A stretch of 59,136 nucleotides of DNA from Phoronis ovalis (taxonomy: Eukaryota; Phoronida; Phoronidae), in assembly GCA_028565635.1 (NCBI GenBank), contig JAOXYB010011122.1:1-59136 (forward strand), given 5' to 3'. The notes under the pieces were generated by a model that saw only the letters and a program-made list of their open reading frames with translations, searched no databases and was not told the origin of the DNA. Numbering within the stretch: the first letter of the stretch is position 1; every line of letters starts with the position of its first letter. Both the position numbers and the translations under genes were made by a program. Below, piece by piece: positions 24,201 through 39,200 of the stretch.

Positions 24201-27200
24201 CATGAATAAATAAGAATTAATAGTAAATTTATATTTAAACTTTCTTTGTAAAAAAAATTTTGTCGTGCTTTCTAAAAAAAATTATATATTTTACTATTCA
24301 TTCTAAACTTTAAGTGCAAACTTTACCAAAAGCCTAGATGTTTGTTTTGTGAATCTACCTTTTCATTCCTTCATTGTAGCATAAAAGTAGCTAACTCATT
24401 CTAATAACCTAATATGCAAACTTCCCAACAACTTCTTGGAAAGCTGCTTTTATGTTTACTGCAGTGCACTTATAAAAATCAACAAATCAAAATACCAAAG
24501 TTTTACAAAGGATTTGAAATCAAAGTTTCTATCATAATTTATGCTTAGTAGATCTGTAGTAAGCATTGGCACAAAACTTTAATCAGACATAGATGGGTTA
24601 AGGACAAGTCTGCATCCTAGGAAAATAAGCTGGCCTTAATTATTTTTTTTTACAAATTTATCATGTATAAAAACTTTTTATCAGTATTTATAAAGATTAA
24701 TGTGTGGGTTTTTGTAAAAAAAAAAAAAGAAGTATAAACTGCCATAAATCCTAGTTTATGGAAATCAGGTCTCAGGACCACCCAATGATATTGCATTTAG
24801 GCAATAACCTCACTCTATACATCTAATTGTTCTAAATCTACGGGATATGGCAACAAATACGAAAACGAAGAAAAATACTTTTTATAAATATGTACGTAGG
24901 GAATATTTGCTGGTGATTCAGTGCATTCAGCTGGGGTTTATTAACCTCCAAGCTTCTGAAAATTTTTGACTGAACTCTATCCACATGTCTTAGAGTTAAA
25001 AAAACAAGTTTCAATCCAATCAGTCCCCTTCTAGTTGTTGTTTCAGGGTTAAGCAGTTGATAAGTTGAAATTTCATTACACTACAGATCTAAACAAATTA
25101 ATAACCACGTCAGCATTAGCAGGCAGGGTTCACACATAAAGATAGATGCTCAATAATGTTTCACTTTCCTTGCAGTACATAAAAATACTTTGGCATGTTT
25201 CACCACAAAGTTCATATTCTTCTCATCTATTCTAGCAGAATTAATATGTTGGTGGACATTTCTTGATACTACTTATAATTCAGGAAAGTTGCTCGGTGAG
25301 TTACGGAACAGATTAGTGCTCAATAAATTTGGCAAGCAAAAACAATCAGGAATGCCACAGTTCAATTAGTGCAAAAACTGCCCTCATTTATGGAGTTTCA
25401 TTAATTACACTTATGTCTTGTTTGTAGTGTGGACAATCATGCAAAGTATCTTTCCAAAACTCAATAAAAATCCACTTAAATTTATCTTGTAAATTATTTC
25501 ATCAGAAATGTTACTAATTGCTGCTCAAAAATAATATTTCATGGTGATTATTTAGGATTTTTTAAAAATTTACTAGGAACAAAAATAATCATTATTGCTT
25601 TAGTTGAAACTGAGAATGCCCAAAAAATCTTAAGATATTTATTTATATCATTTTATTTCTTTTAAATTTCTTATATATTTCTTTTTTTTTCAATTATTCT
25701 TGCAACAAAATCATAGGCCAAGGAGTACAAACACTGCCACCTATCAGGTAATTCTTGTAACTGTACCCAGGTGGCATGACATGGAGAAAGAAGTATATTG
25801 ATTTATAAGAAATACTGATTGTTAGCTGGGACAAAATATAGTAAAAAAGTTAGTGCTTTTTAAGATAACCAAAATTAATATCCCACCTGCTTACAACAAA
25901 TTCCATATTTACAATGTTTAGTTCTGAGAATGAAATAATGAATGAATTAAGCTTGAATATACTAAGTACCAGTTTGAAGATATATAGCATGTTTTTGTCA
26001 GGAATATTTTCATTTTTAGTGGAATACGTTGCTTCTTTTCAAAACATATCTATTATCATGTATGTCATAATACTACTTACCCCTTTTACTTTGGCTTTAG
26101 CCGCAGCTACATTATATTTTCCACCACTTGCACCTGTAAATACAAGAGTTACATTTACAGCATTGTTACTGTGATCAAAGAAAAATTTGTCATTCAACAA
26201 AAATGATATATCATCAGACAATTACTGAACAGTTTATTTACACTTTAAACAGTATCAACAAGAACTATTAAATGTCCCTTTTTTTAGTTTATAGATAATT
26301 TCAGCTAATGTAATAGCAGGACAAAACTATTAGGAATTAGTAAATTTTGTGAGCCAACCATGGTTCAAAACTGAAGCAGCAATTGCCATAATTATTTCAG
26401 CAAACTTAACCTGTGTTTGAACCTCTAAGTATTAGTTTAATAGTACAACCAGTTTCTTACATTTCACCTGCCATGCCAACATTCATCATGTAAGTATGTC
26501 TGTGTCCTTGAACAGGATATCAAAACAATTAGCTTTCTCAATTTCTTGTAAATTACACTTTGCAAGACCCACAACTCTACAAATCTTATCTTAAATATTC
26601 ATTTGGCTTAAAGCATCCATGTCATCACTAGCACTGGAAAATGTCCCAATATTAAAGTCTACCATATAGTACCAGTTACATGATTATATAAGCTGGCAAG
26701 AAACCCATCCCTGGCTCTTAATGACATGAGCAATTAATAAGGTGTACATTATAACATACTATTTTAATTTGTCTTACCTGCTGGAGACAGACTGCCAGAC
26801 GGTGACATATTATTTCCCAGTAATCCCTGGAAAAATAAATTAAACAACAGTTAGTGAACCAATGAATTTTCATAAAAATACTTTTAAGTTACAGATAGAT
26901 AAAACTACACAGTTACATAGATGGTGTAGCAGCAGCTTGTTTTAAGAATTGACTACACAAATAGTATGCAAAATACAATTAACATTTTTTTAGTAAACAG
27001 AACATTTATTTTGTGAAATTTGTATATTTCTTATTCAGTATTATACTTCGACTGCTTGAAAGTCTATGGTGATAAATTATGAAATTTTGAACACTAGAAT
27101 ATTTTAGGTATTATTTTTAATGAATGGAAAAATGTTTTATTACATAGATTGCCTGTGTCAAGTTATAAAACAACTTCCTTAGTTTGTCAGCCGTCCCTTA

Positions 27201-30200
27201 AGACCTGCTATAGACATAACAAAATTATTACACGATCTAAACTGTGTATCCCCCTTAAAAATGCCTACTACACTCACTAACTGAAACTGTTCTACTCAGA
27301 ATTAAATTTTAAAAATACAAGTTGCGGTTTCGAAAAATACTCACATAAGATTCTGTTGGATAATAGCAAAACCAATTTTGACAATAATTAGGAATTGACT
27401 GCATCATCATACGCTTTAGTAATGCAGCGAGATGGAACTAGGGTAGTAACTTTATTTCTATCTGATATGAGTAACCTTTGCATTGATTGAAGGTAGGAAT
27501 CATGTTAAATCATGCATTGTGGTTTACTGTTCAAATAGCTCATATGTCATTGGCTTAGCAATATTTACCGTGTATTACTTATGCACAATATTGTCAAGCA
27601 GTATTACCTTGACATTGAAATAGTTCGAATCTTTAGAATGTTCTCGTTTTTAATTTCCAAAATGCATTTCATCATCAGATCATTACAAAAAATCACAATA
27701 ATTAATTGACACAGTAATACAAGATATTGCTTTAGTTGTTATGAAAGATAGTTGAGATCCCTAAATATTAGCCAAAGTTTAGAGAAAGCCTTAAAGAATG
27801 AGGAAATTTCTGTTTTTTTCCCCAGTGTGATTAGCAAGGTCAAAGGTATAGATAGAAGTAAACCAAACTCATCTTTGTGGGTTTTCAACACAATCGAGCT
27901 CAGGTGAGTATAAGACAAGAAACCACTGAAACTCTTTTGTAAGAAAGCTAAAATTGCTATTAAAATGTTTAGCTTCAGCCACCTGATGCTGGTAACACAA
28001 TCATTATAGTTACAGAAAATCAAAAGATGACTTTTTTATGAACTGGTTTATGTTAGAAAACAAAGGAATCAAAATATAGGTATCTTTATTTACAGTTTTG
28101 TAATAAATTCTTCTAGGGCATTTCAGTAGACTGTGATCATCTTTGAACAGCTGATACCTTTTGTCACGAGGGCGTGTATGTGTAATATTTCCTATACTCG
28201 AGCAATGGTGGACATCCGCCATGAAAGGGCAATGTAACATTTTGTCATATAAAATATAGCCTAATCCATTTTTCCTGGGAAGCATTTTGATTGCTAAGCT
28301 CTTAAAATTTTGAAATACAGCAAGATTTATCTAGAAAGTCAATGCTATATCTACCATAATCCAGACCTGGACTAAGTCTGTCTGAAAATTACCTTAAGTT
28401 ACAAAGATCTTAACTGCGTGTTACGTAAAAATCTTTGGAAACATTTTTTATGTCTTCATTTGACTTGAAATAGCTTAAAATGAGCAAGCATCATGAACGT
28501 CAATCAATAATAATTACAAATATTTTACTAATGGAGTTAAATGATAAAATATCAAATTTCCTATTTAAGACATCTTCCATTTTAATTTCAGTAATTAATA
28601 AGCACAAGATGCACCTGAGCAAAAGTCATATATAACTACAATTTACCAAACATATCATATATTTTTAATTACTCTTGACTTGATACTACTTTTTTTTAGT
28701 TTGTGTATAGAGAAAAGCTCTTTAATTAAAAAGATTGTCATTATTTAGAGTATACTGCACCAAGAATTGAATATGATAACTCGTACTGACATGACTGGGT
28801 GAAATATATGTAAAGTACCTTTCTTTACTTTCCAAGTTTTCAGACATTTTTTTTTACCCTATAAAAAATGCAGACTTCAGTAGCTAAGGGGCTAAAGAAT
28901 AAGTTGCATATCAGAAATATTCTAATTTTCCCTCTCATATGACTTGATAGTCTAGATGTGATCCTTGTTTTGTTTTTTTGTTAAAATGTGTTATATCTAA
29001 AGCCTTGTTCGCACAGGAACAAATAATCGTGATTAAACTCACTTGCAAGATTAATCTACCATTTTTTACGTCGTGTGAATGCTTGCGTTTTTAATCTTGA
29101 ATGATAAATCTCTCATATTTAATCCATCAAAGGAGGTGCTTGCTCATGCTGTGTGAACAGCTGGATTGAATGTCAATAGTGATTGAATATATTGCGAACG
29201 GTCATAATCGTGATTAAAGTTTTGCTAGATTTTTTTCTAGCTAATATTTTAATCGCGATTGCCCGTGCGAACAGGGCTTAAGTTCCTAAAGTCATGCAGT
29301 AAAAACTTATTGCCATGTTTAGTTAATATATTTTTCTTTATTCCTATCTACATCTGATACTGATGATGTAATTAATTTGTAAACATTTGTTTGTAAATAT
29401 TCAAGATATATATGCTATATATGACTAAGCACCTTATGCTCTTGGAACTTATAAACTGTAAAGCTATTGCAATCTAATTCATGTATGTTTGGTGACTATT
29501 TTTAAAAAATGCATGTAAGATGAAAGTTCTGTTTTGGAATGTATAAATATGATCATGTTTACTAATCCTTTGAACATCTATCCTATAACTACTGCATACC
29601 ATTCTCTCTGTTACAATGAATACCCAATGTAATTCATGTTCAGTTAACTAGAAAAACATTAATCGGTTCAAATGTTGGCAAGTGTTTTGTGCTCTAAGGA
29701 AAACAAAATTGTCCAATGGATGGGAGCACTGTCTAAATGTTTTTATAAAAGATTCTTTATAATAAACTAAAATGCACTTGCTAACCTCAGGTTGTGGTAG
29801 CCTTTGACCTTGAGCTTAGGGACAGGAAGACAACTCCTAAATGTGTTCAAGGTATTCCAACTCTAGTTTTTAACTCGGGAGTACTTAAGCACTCAAGTAT
29901 CTCCCTAACGGATACTTATAAAGCAATATGGTACCCAAAGGTCAAAGCATACAAAATGAATTTTAAAATTTTCATCAATGTCTTAATTGTTCCTATCTCC
30001 ACAAAAACAATCGTGTGCATGTACAGGCACTTTTTCTTACATTGTATTAATATATTTAAATACCTTTATTGGAAGTCAAGGAGCTTTTTAAATACTTGAA
30101 TGATTTTAAAGTGGAAAAATAGGCGTTGTTGCTTTTTAAATTAATGTTATTCATGTTTATGCCAATAGAAATTAGAATGTGAACATGAGCATATAACATA

Positions 30201-33200
30201 CCTGCCCATCTCTTGGATAGCCTCTTGGATATGGCTGATCTTTATCTGAAAGACAATAAGATTAATGACAACCTTGTAGTAAGATAATCAAAACTTAGAC
30301 AAGGCAGTACATGCTTACTAGCTTGTACAAAAATGACTCCACATGTAGACTTCTATACATTAATCACTACAGATCATGCAGAGAATGTGCCAAATCCTGT
30401 TTCTATAGTATGCTATCCTAATTATTTTGTTGATGGCATACACAACAAATTTTTTTTTCATTTAGAACATGAGTGTACAAGGTTATTATGAAGACCACTT
30501 AGTGCATTATTCTGCAGTCTGATCTTGGTATGTCAACAAGAGACATGATTCTAAACCCACAATTTCTGATCTTTCATTTCTACTGTTGGGAGCATGAACA
30601 GCGGGAGCAATTTGTACAATAAAATGTTTCCTTTTATTTAAGTTTATTAACCAATATTCAGTTATCAGATAAACCATACTATATTATTCATAACAGTTAT
30701 GCCGAAACTGATCTCAGCAATCACAGCACAATATCAGATAGCCTCATGTAGGGGCAGGTCACTTTTATCTCTTGTGTACTTGAGCTACGAAAGGAAATGT
30801 TGCGTTATCAATGCACCTGGTTGAAGTGAGCCCTTCAAAGAGTTTTGATATACCTGCAACAAGCCACATTACACTTTCCGTTATCTCACAGTATGCAAAT
30901 CTGTAGTTAACTATATCGACACCATTACCAGAACCTTCACACTTACTTACTTTAGGCACGAAAAGGGTATGACTAAATTAACTAATTTTTACAGAGAATG
31001 TTTTAAGCGTCCACATTCTCCTGCATTCAGGTACCAAAATAAAACGACAAGGGGAAGTCATATATCAAAACTGTCCCAGACGCAACATGGAGCATGAAAT
31101 TACTTAAATGATAAATTAAAGTTTAAATGCACGCTTATCAGTTTCTCATAAAAGCAAAATATTATTATTTTATTTTTATTCAATTACACCAAAAACTCAT
31201 CCATCAAAACAAGTAGCTCCAGAAACAGTTTGAAAGCTACTTGGGCATTTCACTTCATAAAACTGATGAACAGCACATAATTAATTTTCAGTCTTTATAC
31301 TAAAACAGTCATCCATCACATATCATGGTTCTGTCAAGTTCCAACTTCCCTGACACATTTTAGTCCTTATTTATTCATTTTTACTTGCATTTGTAAAAGT
31401 AAACACTTTAGTGCGCAAGTGTTACAAATAATTCATATTCACTTGTGGTGTGTACATTATTCATTAAGCACATTGTGAGGTTTCCGCATTTTGTATTATT
31501 TTTGTTTTTCATTTCACTTCAAGGCTACACATAATCAGTGCAACTATAAGCTGACCGTAGAGTTCTGAATTGCAAATATAAAGGTACATAAAAGTGCATA
31601 TCATCATTATCATCAAAAAGTGAACATTTGCTTCCAAAAACTAGATCATTATTCTCATATCAACTTCAATGAAGGGACAATACGTTCATTTCCTCATTAC
31701 TGCATACAAACCATGTTGGGTTTCATGAGGCTCTAGCAACTTCTTGATTATAAAGTCTGAGGTTTATGGTGAACAATGATGGTTTAAGATAACTTTGCAG
31801 AACTAACAAGTATAATAAACAGATTCAGAACCGTTTTAACACGAAAAGATGTCAAATTTTGCAGAATCAAAACATTTGGCTGGCCCTCCTGCTATCTGAT
31901 GTTCTGTATTAATCTTCTTGCTATGCAAAACAAGATAAAAGCGAATCTAGTCAAGTCCATGTACACAAACACAGATAAACAACCAACGTACAGTACACAA
32001 GAACAGAGAACTGGGTGCCTAAAATATACTCACTTAGTAAAGTTGGCATATCTGCATTATTCTGCAAGAAGGGTTGCATGTCTGGACCATGACTATGACC
32101 ATGGCCATTGTAACTTTGGGGGTATGCCTGTAAATATATGAAACATGTTGCGTGTTTGCTTGTAAAAAAAAATATACAAAACATTACCTGATGCTGGATA
32201 TAAATAACTGTAACTAGATTAAAAGATAACCAAATAACATTTACAAATTTCTCATTGTTGTGAACTTGCCTAGCCAAGACAAGGGCAACAACCTCTCTTG
32301 ATAATTGTGAACATTAAACAAGGTAACAACATGGCAAAACATTAATCATTATAAAAGCATAACATTTCAATATCTGCAAATGCTTGCCGCAAAAATCCAA
32401 ATCTGGTAGAAAGTAAGCTGCCCTGGTTCTGGTCATAGTACAGAAAGTATCCACTGGTCACACCCCCACTTGGACAATGACAACATAATGTAAGCAAAAA
32501 AAACAACAGCATTACTTACACGTGGGTCATAATTTGGCTGGTGATTCCATCCTCCACCTCCGGCACTTTGACCACTGTCTACACCTGAAGAGAAAAATAA
32601 CATTATTACCTCCAAAAGGGCTGTTATAACCTTAATACACAGCAGCATGTTTAAAGACTAAAATTTAAATTCTAAAAATTTGCAAAACAATATAAGATTT
32701 AATTCGCTAACATTACAAATACCATTTTATCAACATTTCTGAAGAACAGAGTAATTTACAATATGTCAATTAAGACGACTGATATTTCTTTTGAAAGCTC
32801 AATATTTTTATTGAACATCTGTTGCATTTAAAAATCAACATTTAAATGAATTAATGAACTTATCTTCAGGACTTTTACATACAGTAAAGCAAAAAGAATG
32901 AAAAATTAATACAAAGCTAATAAACATTGTTTAAAAATGATAATTATATCGGGACAATGCCTTGCCTTTATATCATTACTTGTTTTTCAAGCATGATTCT
33001 CAGGTCAGAGCTGCATTTTTTGAATGTTTTGTTAATTAGATTTTAAAGTATTTTCAGTTTAATATTCAAGGCCAAGCTTGTGAAACACGAAAAAGTGTGC
33101 AATGTTTTCTTGGAGTACAGGTGTATCCTTCATAGGCAGTAACAATCATACAAAGTTATTATTACATACTTCATAGGTAGTAACAATCATATAACGTTAT

Positions 33201-36200
33201 TAAAAAAAAATAATACGCACTTCCGTGACGAACAGTCTTCTTACTATCATTTTTAAATGCATTTATTTTCCTTTCATGTGAAATTTACTATAAAAAAAAA
33301 AGTTATTTCATATCTCCATTGTCATTTTTTTTACAATCTCTATAGAACACTCTTTACACCCTAAAATTATCTTAACTAGAAGCATTACTATTAAATGAAA
33401 ATCATAAAAGCCAGAATACATTATTTGGAAAGTAAAATGCTGTATTTATTTCGCTCATTACTTTTTTGAACAATATTAATTCCTCAAAGTAAAATGTTTT
33501 ATTTACATAGCTGATTACTTTTTTTTGATAATATTAAATTCCTTATATATTCTAACTGTTTAGTGTGTTAAGCGTTCTGGAAGTTTTTGTCTTAAGAAAT
33601 TTTAGGTTCAAATTCTAACTACATCCACTGAGAAAACTATCAATAGAAAAATGCTAAAATGTCAGATACATAAAAACAATATCAAGGTATCATAAGAACA
33701 ATATAGAACTGTCACTAAATCATTATTATAAGTTGGACTGATTTTTTACCAATGAACAGTATTTTTGTATGATATATTAGCAAAAAAGTTCTTATGAAGA
33801 AGACCCAGCCAGGTAAAACAACTATATAATTTTTATCATATTGCTTATCAAATAACCTAAACACAATAGTTTTGAAAAACTTGTAAAGTACTAAATTTCA
33901 ATATGCGTACAAGATATAATATGTAAAAAAAATAAAGGAAATTCACTCTTTAAAAAGGAATTAAAGTGAAAATTTAAAAAAATCACAATTTTCACTCCAC
34001 TGTATGGACATTTGATTTTGATTTTTGACCCAAAATTTAAGACAATTTTGGGACCTAAAAATCAAACTAAAAATTATTCGAACACAAATTAAAGTAAGAA
34101 CAGCTAATTTCAAAAGTTAAGCTTAACACCAAAGCAATACACATCTTTAAAGGTAAAACATAGAAATCACTGAAGATATTATTTCGAAATCACAGCAGAT
34201 ATTGTTTGGAAATTACAGAAAAATCTGGCAATAAACAATATAAAACTGACTAAAATAGAAATTTCAAAAGCAAAAGCTATTTAAAATAAATACTAAATAA
34301 CTTATATAAAAGTTATTCATCTCACTTGAGCAATATACATGAACTACTGTTTCAAGTTTGCCCAGTAAGAGATAATGAGCTTCTTTCAAACTATACCTAA
34401 ATTCAGGTCAAATGACATACAGGCGCCATTATGTCTAGCTCTACAAGGCCCATTAAGAACCCTGTAAGAAATTCCCTTAACTTCTGGTGCAACAAAACTA
34501 GTTAAAAGTGGCTTAAACTTGACAAAAGTAGCATACAAATGTGGAGCCATAATAAATGACTAGAATTAAAGTATTTTGGGAATTAATCTAAAGCCAAAAA
34601 GTAGAATTCTGAGTGTTTTTTAATGGCTCCTTATTTAAGCAAGGCCTGGTCACATGACCCAACCTTGGTGCCAGTCTGTCTGGCTTTCAAACAGGAGGAA
34701 GATCCCTGTCAAAAGTGAGAATTCCTTTAAAATGACCAAAACAAAACTTGATTTAAACATTTAGTACAACTTTTAAAGAAAAAGAAAATGAAAAATACTA
34801 ACCTTGATGGTAATATGAGCAGTGACTTAACGGCCACATTTTGCAAGTTGGGCATCTACAGGACTTAATGGTGTAAAATATGGATGGGGCTATTATTACC
34901 TTACAAGGGGTGTAAGTGTATGATTAAATAACTTAACACCTAGAGGAGAATAACCAAAGGAGTGGCCAGTTCCAGTTAATCATTCCAGTAACAACCAAAA
35001 AACTTCAAAGGCACTCTTCAACAGGGGATTATTTAGTAATATGTTTCAGGTATGTGGATTAACAACAGGGATTCTTCAAATTAACCCTTTTGATCTGGAT
35101 AATTTTTACCTGGCCCATTTTTACCTGGCATGTCAACATGAATGGATATAATAGGGCTGTCAATTTAATGTACAGATTTAAATCCCATGTTTACTTATTA
35201 TTTGTAAAATTAACAAAGCATCAATAAAACATTTAGAAGGGTTTCTACCCAGTGTATACATTTACAATAAGAGGCAAGAAAGGTGTTAAGAGAATATAAT
35301 GCCCACAGCACAAGTTCCCAGTTCCCAAACTCAATTTGAACAGACAAATTTCTTTTTTGATAAAATGTGCCAGTTATAAACTCCAATTGCTGTTTAAGGC
35401 TCTATTACAAACATTTAGTAATATTAAGAATATAGTATCAAAATTTCATCCATCCACATTTATATTCTAGATTACGAAAATTAAATAGCCTGGACTGTAA
35501 ATATATAAGTTTGCTAGATAACATGGGCCAGGCTTTCTTGTGTCCTCTATATAGAGCCCTCAGTAAACTAACATGATTAAACTACAAAATGTGTATTAGT
35601 AAAAAGTAAAGGTAGCATCCTGTCTTTGGAAAAACATACACACACATGAATACACATTTTATAGTAATTTATTCATAGCCCAATAAGTGGTGTAAACAAT
35701 GAGGTAAACAATACCAGAATAAAAAGTGTGGTGATGTGTAAACTTCTGTGAATGACAAGGTGCACTATGTGGCATACTAAACCACCCCTACATATAGTGA
35801 GTAGACCATTCAGCAACAAAACACAATGGTTGAAAAGATGCCAGTGGGTGTCATTAAAACTGTACAGGACAAATGTACATAATGTACATAATTCATCATA
35901 AATTAAGAATTAAATGAATACAATCATCCAATTTCAAAAGAACTCTACTCAAATATGTAAACACCCTTGTGGTTGTAGTAACTGGGTATAATTTTTACTA
36001 TCCATTAGTACTGACATAAAACAGACATAACTCCCATCAAATCAACAAAAGATATCACACCTTGACTAATTTTATTCTAATTAGATGAACTTTTTTATGT
36101 TACAAGGAAGGTGTAAAATTAAAAATCCCTGGGAATGACCCGAGTTTCACTCCAGTCTTAAAAGGACCTCCTACCACAATTTAAGTTAACTAGTGTATTT

Positions 36201-39200
36201 TTAAACAATAAAATTATTTTTAAATGTAGAAGGAGGACATTTTATAATGAATAGTTACGAAATGTATCACATTTTTCATAACAAACTACCTGGAAACGTT
36301 TTACATTACACCATGATTTAATGCTGAATCATAACTTTAATCACAAGAGAACAGCGGAAATGATGAACAAAAAATAGTACGTTTTCTTTTCAGTTGTGAA
36401 ATACCAGTACCACAACTTTTTTCGCTTTATTAATTTCTACTTAAATTTATTCGAGTAATAAAAACAAAGAGTCAAGAGAAACAATCAAGACAAAAAACAA
36501 ATCTGACACTAAAATGTTATTTTAATTGTTATTTTATGTAGTTAAGGAATGTCTTTTGTGAATTGCCTAGAGGAAAACACAAGTACCGATTTTCTATCAA
36601 GGAGAAAACTTTCATGGCAGTGATCGAATAATGCACACAGAGCTGCTCAAACATTTTAGAACGAGTACAGATAAAAAAAGTTAAAACCTTGGTAAATTAA
36701 AACGGAAAATGATTTTACAGTAAAAAACCCTACATATTGAAGTTAATGTTCATTTTTTACTGACTGCCTTTATTGACATTGTTTTTAACTTGACATTTGT
36801 GTTGATCTTACCAACATATTTTGGATAAAACTATAAATTAAAGTCTGGCTGTGAGCAAGATTGAAATTCTTCTTGCAACTTTACAAGCTCTAAAAGTATG
36901 AACACCAGCTAATTTTGCCTTAGCCTGTTTATTGCTTGGGTTTAGCATAAAATTACTTACTCAAAAATCTCTTTTTCTTAAGAAAACTGTTACATTTAGT
37001 GTTTACCAAGAGACTAACCTACCATCCCTATCAACTGACTAGAATGAACTTTTCTGTGTATAGTTTAAACACCAGAATAAATCAGCTTCAACTCAGGAAA
37101 CAAGCTCTTAGGTACAACTTATCAGTTATGCTGCTTTATGCAAACATACCTCACACCTCACATCATAACAAATTACGTCATAACAAGATTTACAAACCTC
37201 AGATTAAACTGAGTTTCACACAGTGTTTAGGGAGGAATCAGTTTTAGCTGGAATAAAAGTGGTTCACATTTTTTTTTATTTAAAGCACTTTTAAAGAATA
37301 TAAAATCATCAACTACCACCAGGAAATTGCAGTCTGCGAATCTTTGGTCTTATTTACGATATTGATAAAGTACTGCATACAAATTCAAAGAGAGATGCAA
37401 CAAGTTTTCGCTCCATTTTCATGATAAAAATTATTTTTTTAAGCTTACAACTTATATCACCACCCTACAAAAACATCTGACAAAATCAACAGGGGAGAAG
37501 TTACATCACATGATATTGCTTTAAAATTATCACAAAAGAACTCTCCATGGTGGGCTGCCATGAACCTTAACAAATGGCCACTGTTACTAACCACAATATC
37601 TTTGATGTGGCCTGCTAGTAAGCAAAATATGAAAGAACCAATTAAATAAGGTCATTTATCTGTTGCATCTTTATCTATTTATGAAGCAGTCTTTTGATGG
37701 CTCATCCTGTCTAGAGATTGCATCACCAACCATTCCATTTGCTACTGGTCACTGACATGTAGAACACAAGCAAAAGAATCTATTAGGTATCAACACAAAA
37801 AAGAAAGCCTTTAAAATTCTCAAGTTTTGATGCACATACCTGAGAAAAACAGTGTACAGGGGACAATGAAATGATTATTCTACATAATGTATAAGTCATG
37901 TCTTATACTGGCACAGTTCCACTGAAAATCTCTACAGGATCTGGGACAAGACTACTGAGCAATGACATTAAGAATTGTGAAAATTTATTGATGTGTATTT
38001 TATAGAAAACAAAGAAATGTTCAAACACTTGACAATATGTGTTTTACTGCAGAGTTGAGTCCACACTACATTTTTCTAGCACTTGAAATTTCATGTTGAA
38101 TAGAAACATTTGTTCTAGAAACACACTGTAGACATCCATAAAACTAGAAATAACAACACATTAAATGTATATTATAAGCAAAAATAATGCCTGGACATGA
38201 ACCCATAACCTTTTAATAGATGTCATCAAAGTAGTTATAAATAAATTTTAAATGTACCAGAAACAGATGATTGTTTTAGAATGCCCATTAAAATGTTTAA
38301 GGTCCCTGATTCATTTCTGATTTTAATCAAAGAAATATTTAGTTTGAATTTGTTCTACAATATATAATCACAGCACTTTATTAAAGTGCAGTGTTGCCAC
38401 CAATGTCTTGAACACTTGTTAAAATCTATTCATCATTTTATTGCAATGCATACACTGGAATCAAAACAAAGAAAGGCCCTGGGTAGTCTGAGCTCAAACA
38501 GGTCAAACAAGATTGATAATGATTATACAAATCATTGCTGAAACCAAACACTGTTTGATGTTTATAGTGAAAAAAAAATCAGCAAAACACAAACCACCAG
38601 GATTTTCCGTAGGCACATCCTGGACGATCTGTCAGGAAATGGCTATTGTTGTACAATGCTTAGACAAAAAGAACAAAATAAAGATTAGGGCTGTTTCGTT
38701 TTTAGTTGTAGATTGGGTAGAAAGTAACTTTTTAAAAGACCCACATCACCATATTTAATTTTTTATTAAATACTATTATATGCACATGAATTGACTAGAA
38801 ACCCATCATCCATATTTATTTTATTCCTTCCTTTCCATACAATTAAAAGCATAACAGCCTTTATAGAGTTGACAGCTGTCTCATGGAATACTTCATGCCT
38901 TTACCTATAAACTCTTAGCAAAAAGGGGAACAATATATTTACTTTATATGATAAAAGTGTTTCATTAACCCTCTTCCAATGACAATTTATGTAAGCAGTA
39001 CAATTTCGTTAACAAATACAGACCCTTTGGCAGAATAGACATATTTTCGATAGCTATTACACACACAAGGGCGATCAAAACTTCAGTGCACTACTAGAAA
39101 CTACCAAGAGAGCCTCCTCCAGAGAAATATACTGCATTATTTATTTATTTCCTCATGAGATTCAGGCAATCAACAGGTTTATTGATGTTACTATACACAG

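Larger units (their letters stand above)
18259..26080 (-). other. E-protein intron (7.8 kb), with a diverged repeat pair
   Basis: No exon was found. The intron carries a diverged direct repeat (21970-22262 and 23105-23432) and a TA microsatellite. A CACACACACA run lies near 21605. Confidence 0.6.

Noticed and set aside
28010..28285. Minus-strand open frame of 91 codons
   Set aside because: No recognisable motif. The phases of flanking E-protein exons join directly without it.
29794..30099. Plus-strand open frame of 101 codons near [16 protein letters not shown]
   Set aside because: No family resemblance, no conserved motif and no splice or promoter support; probably chance.
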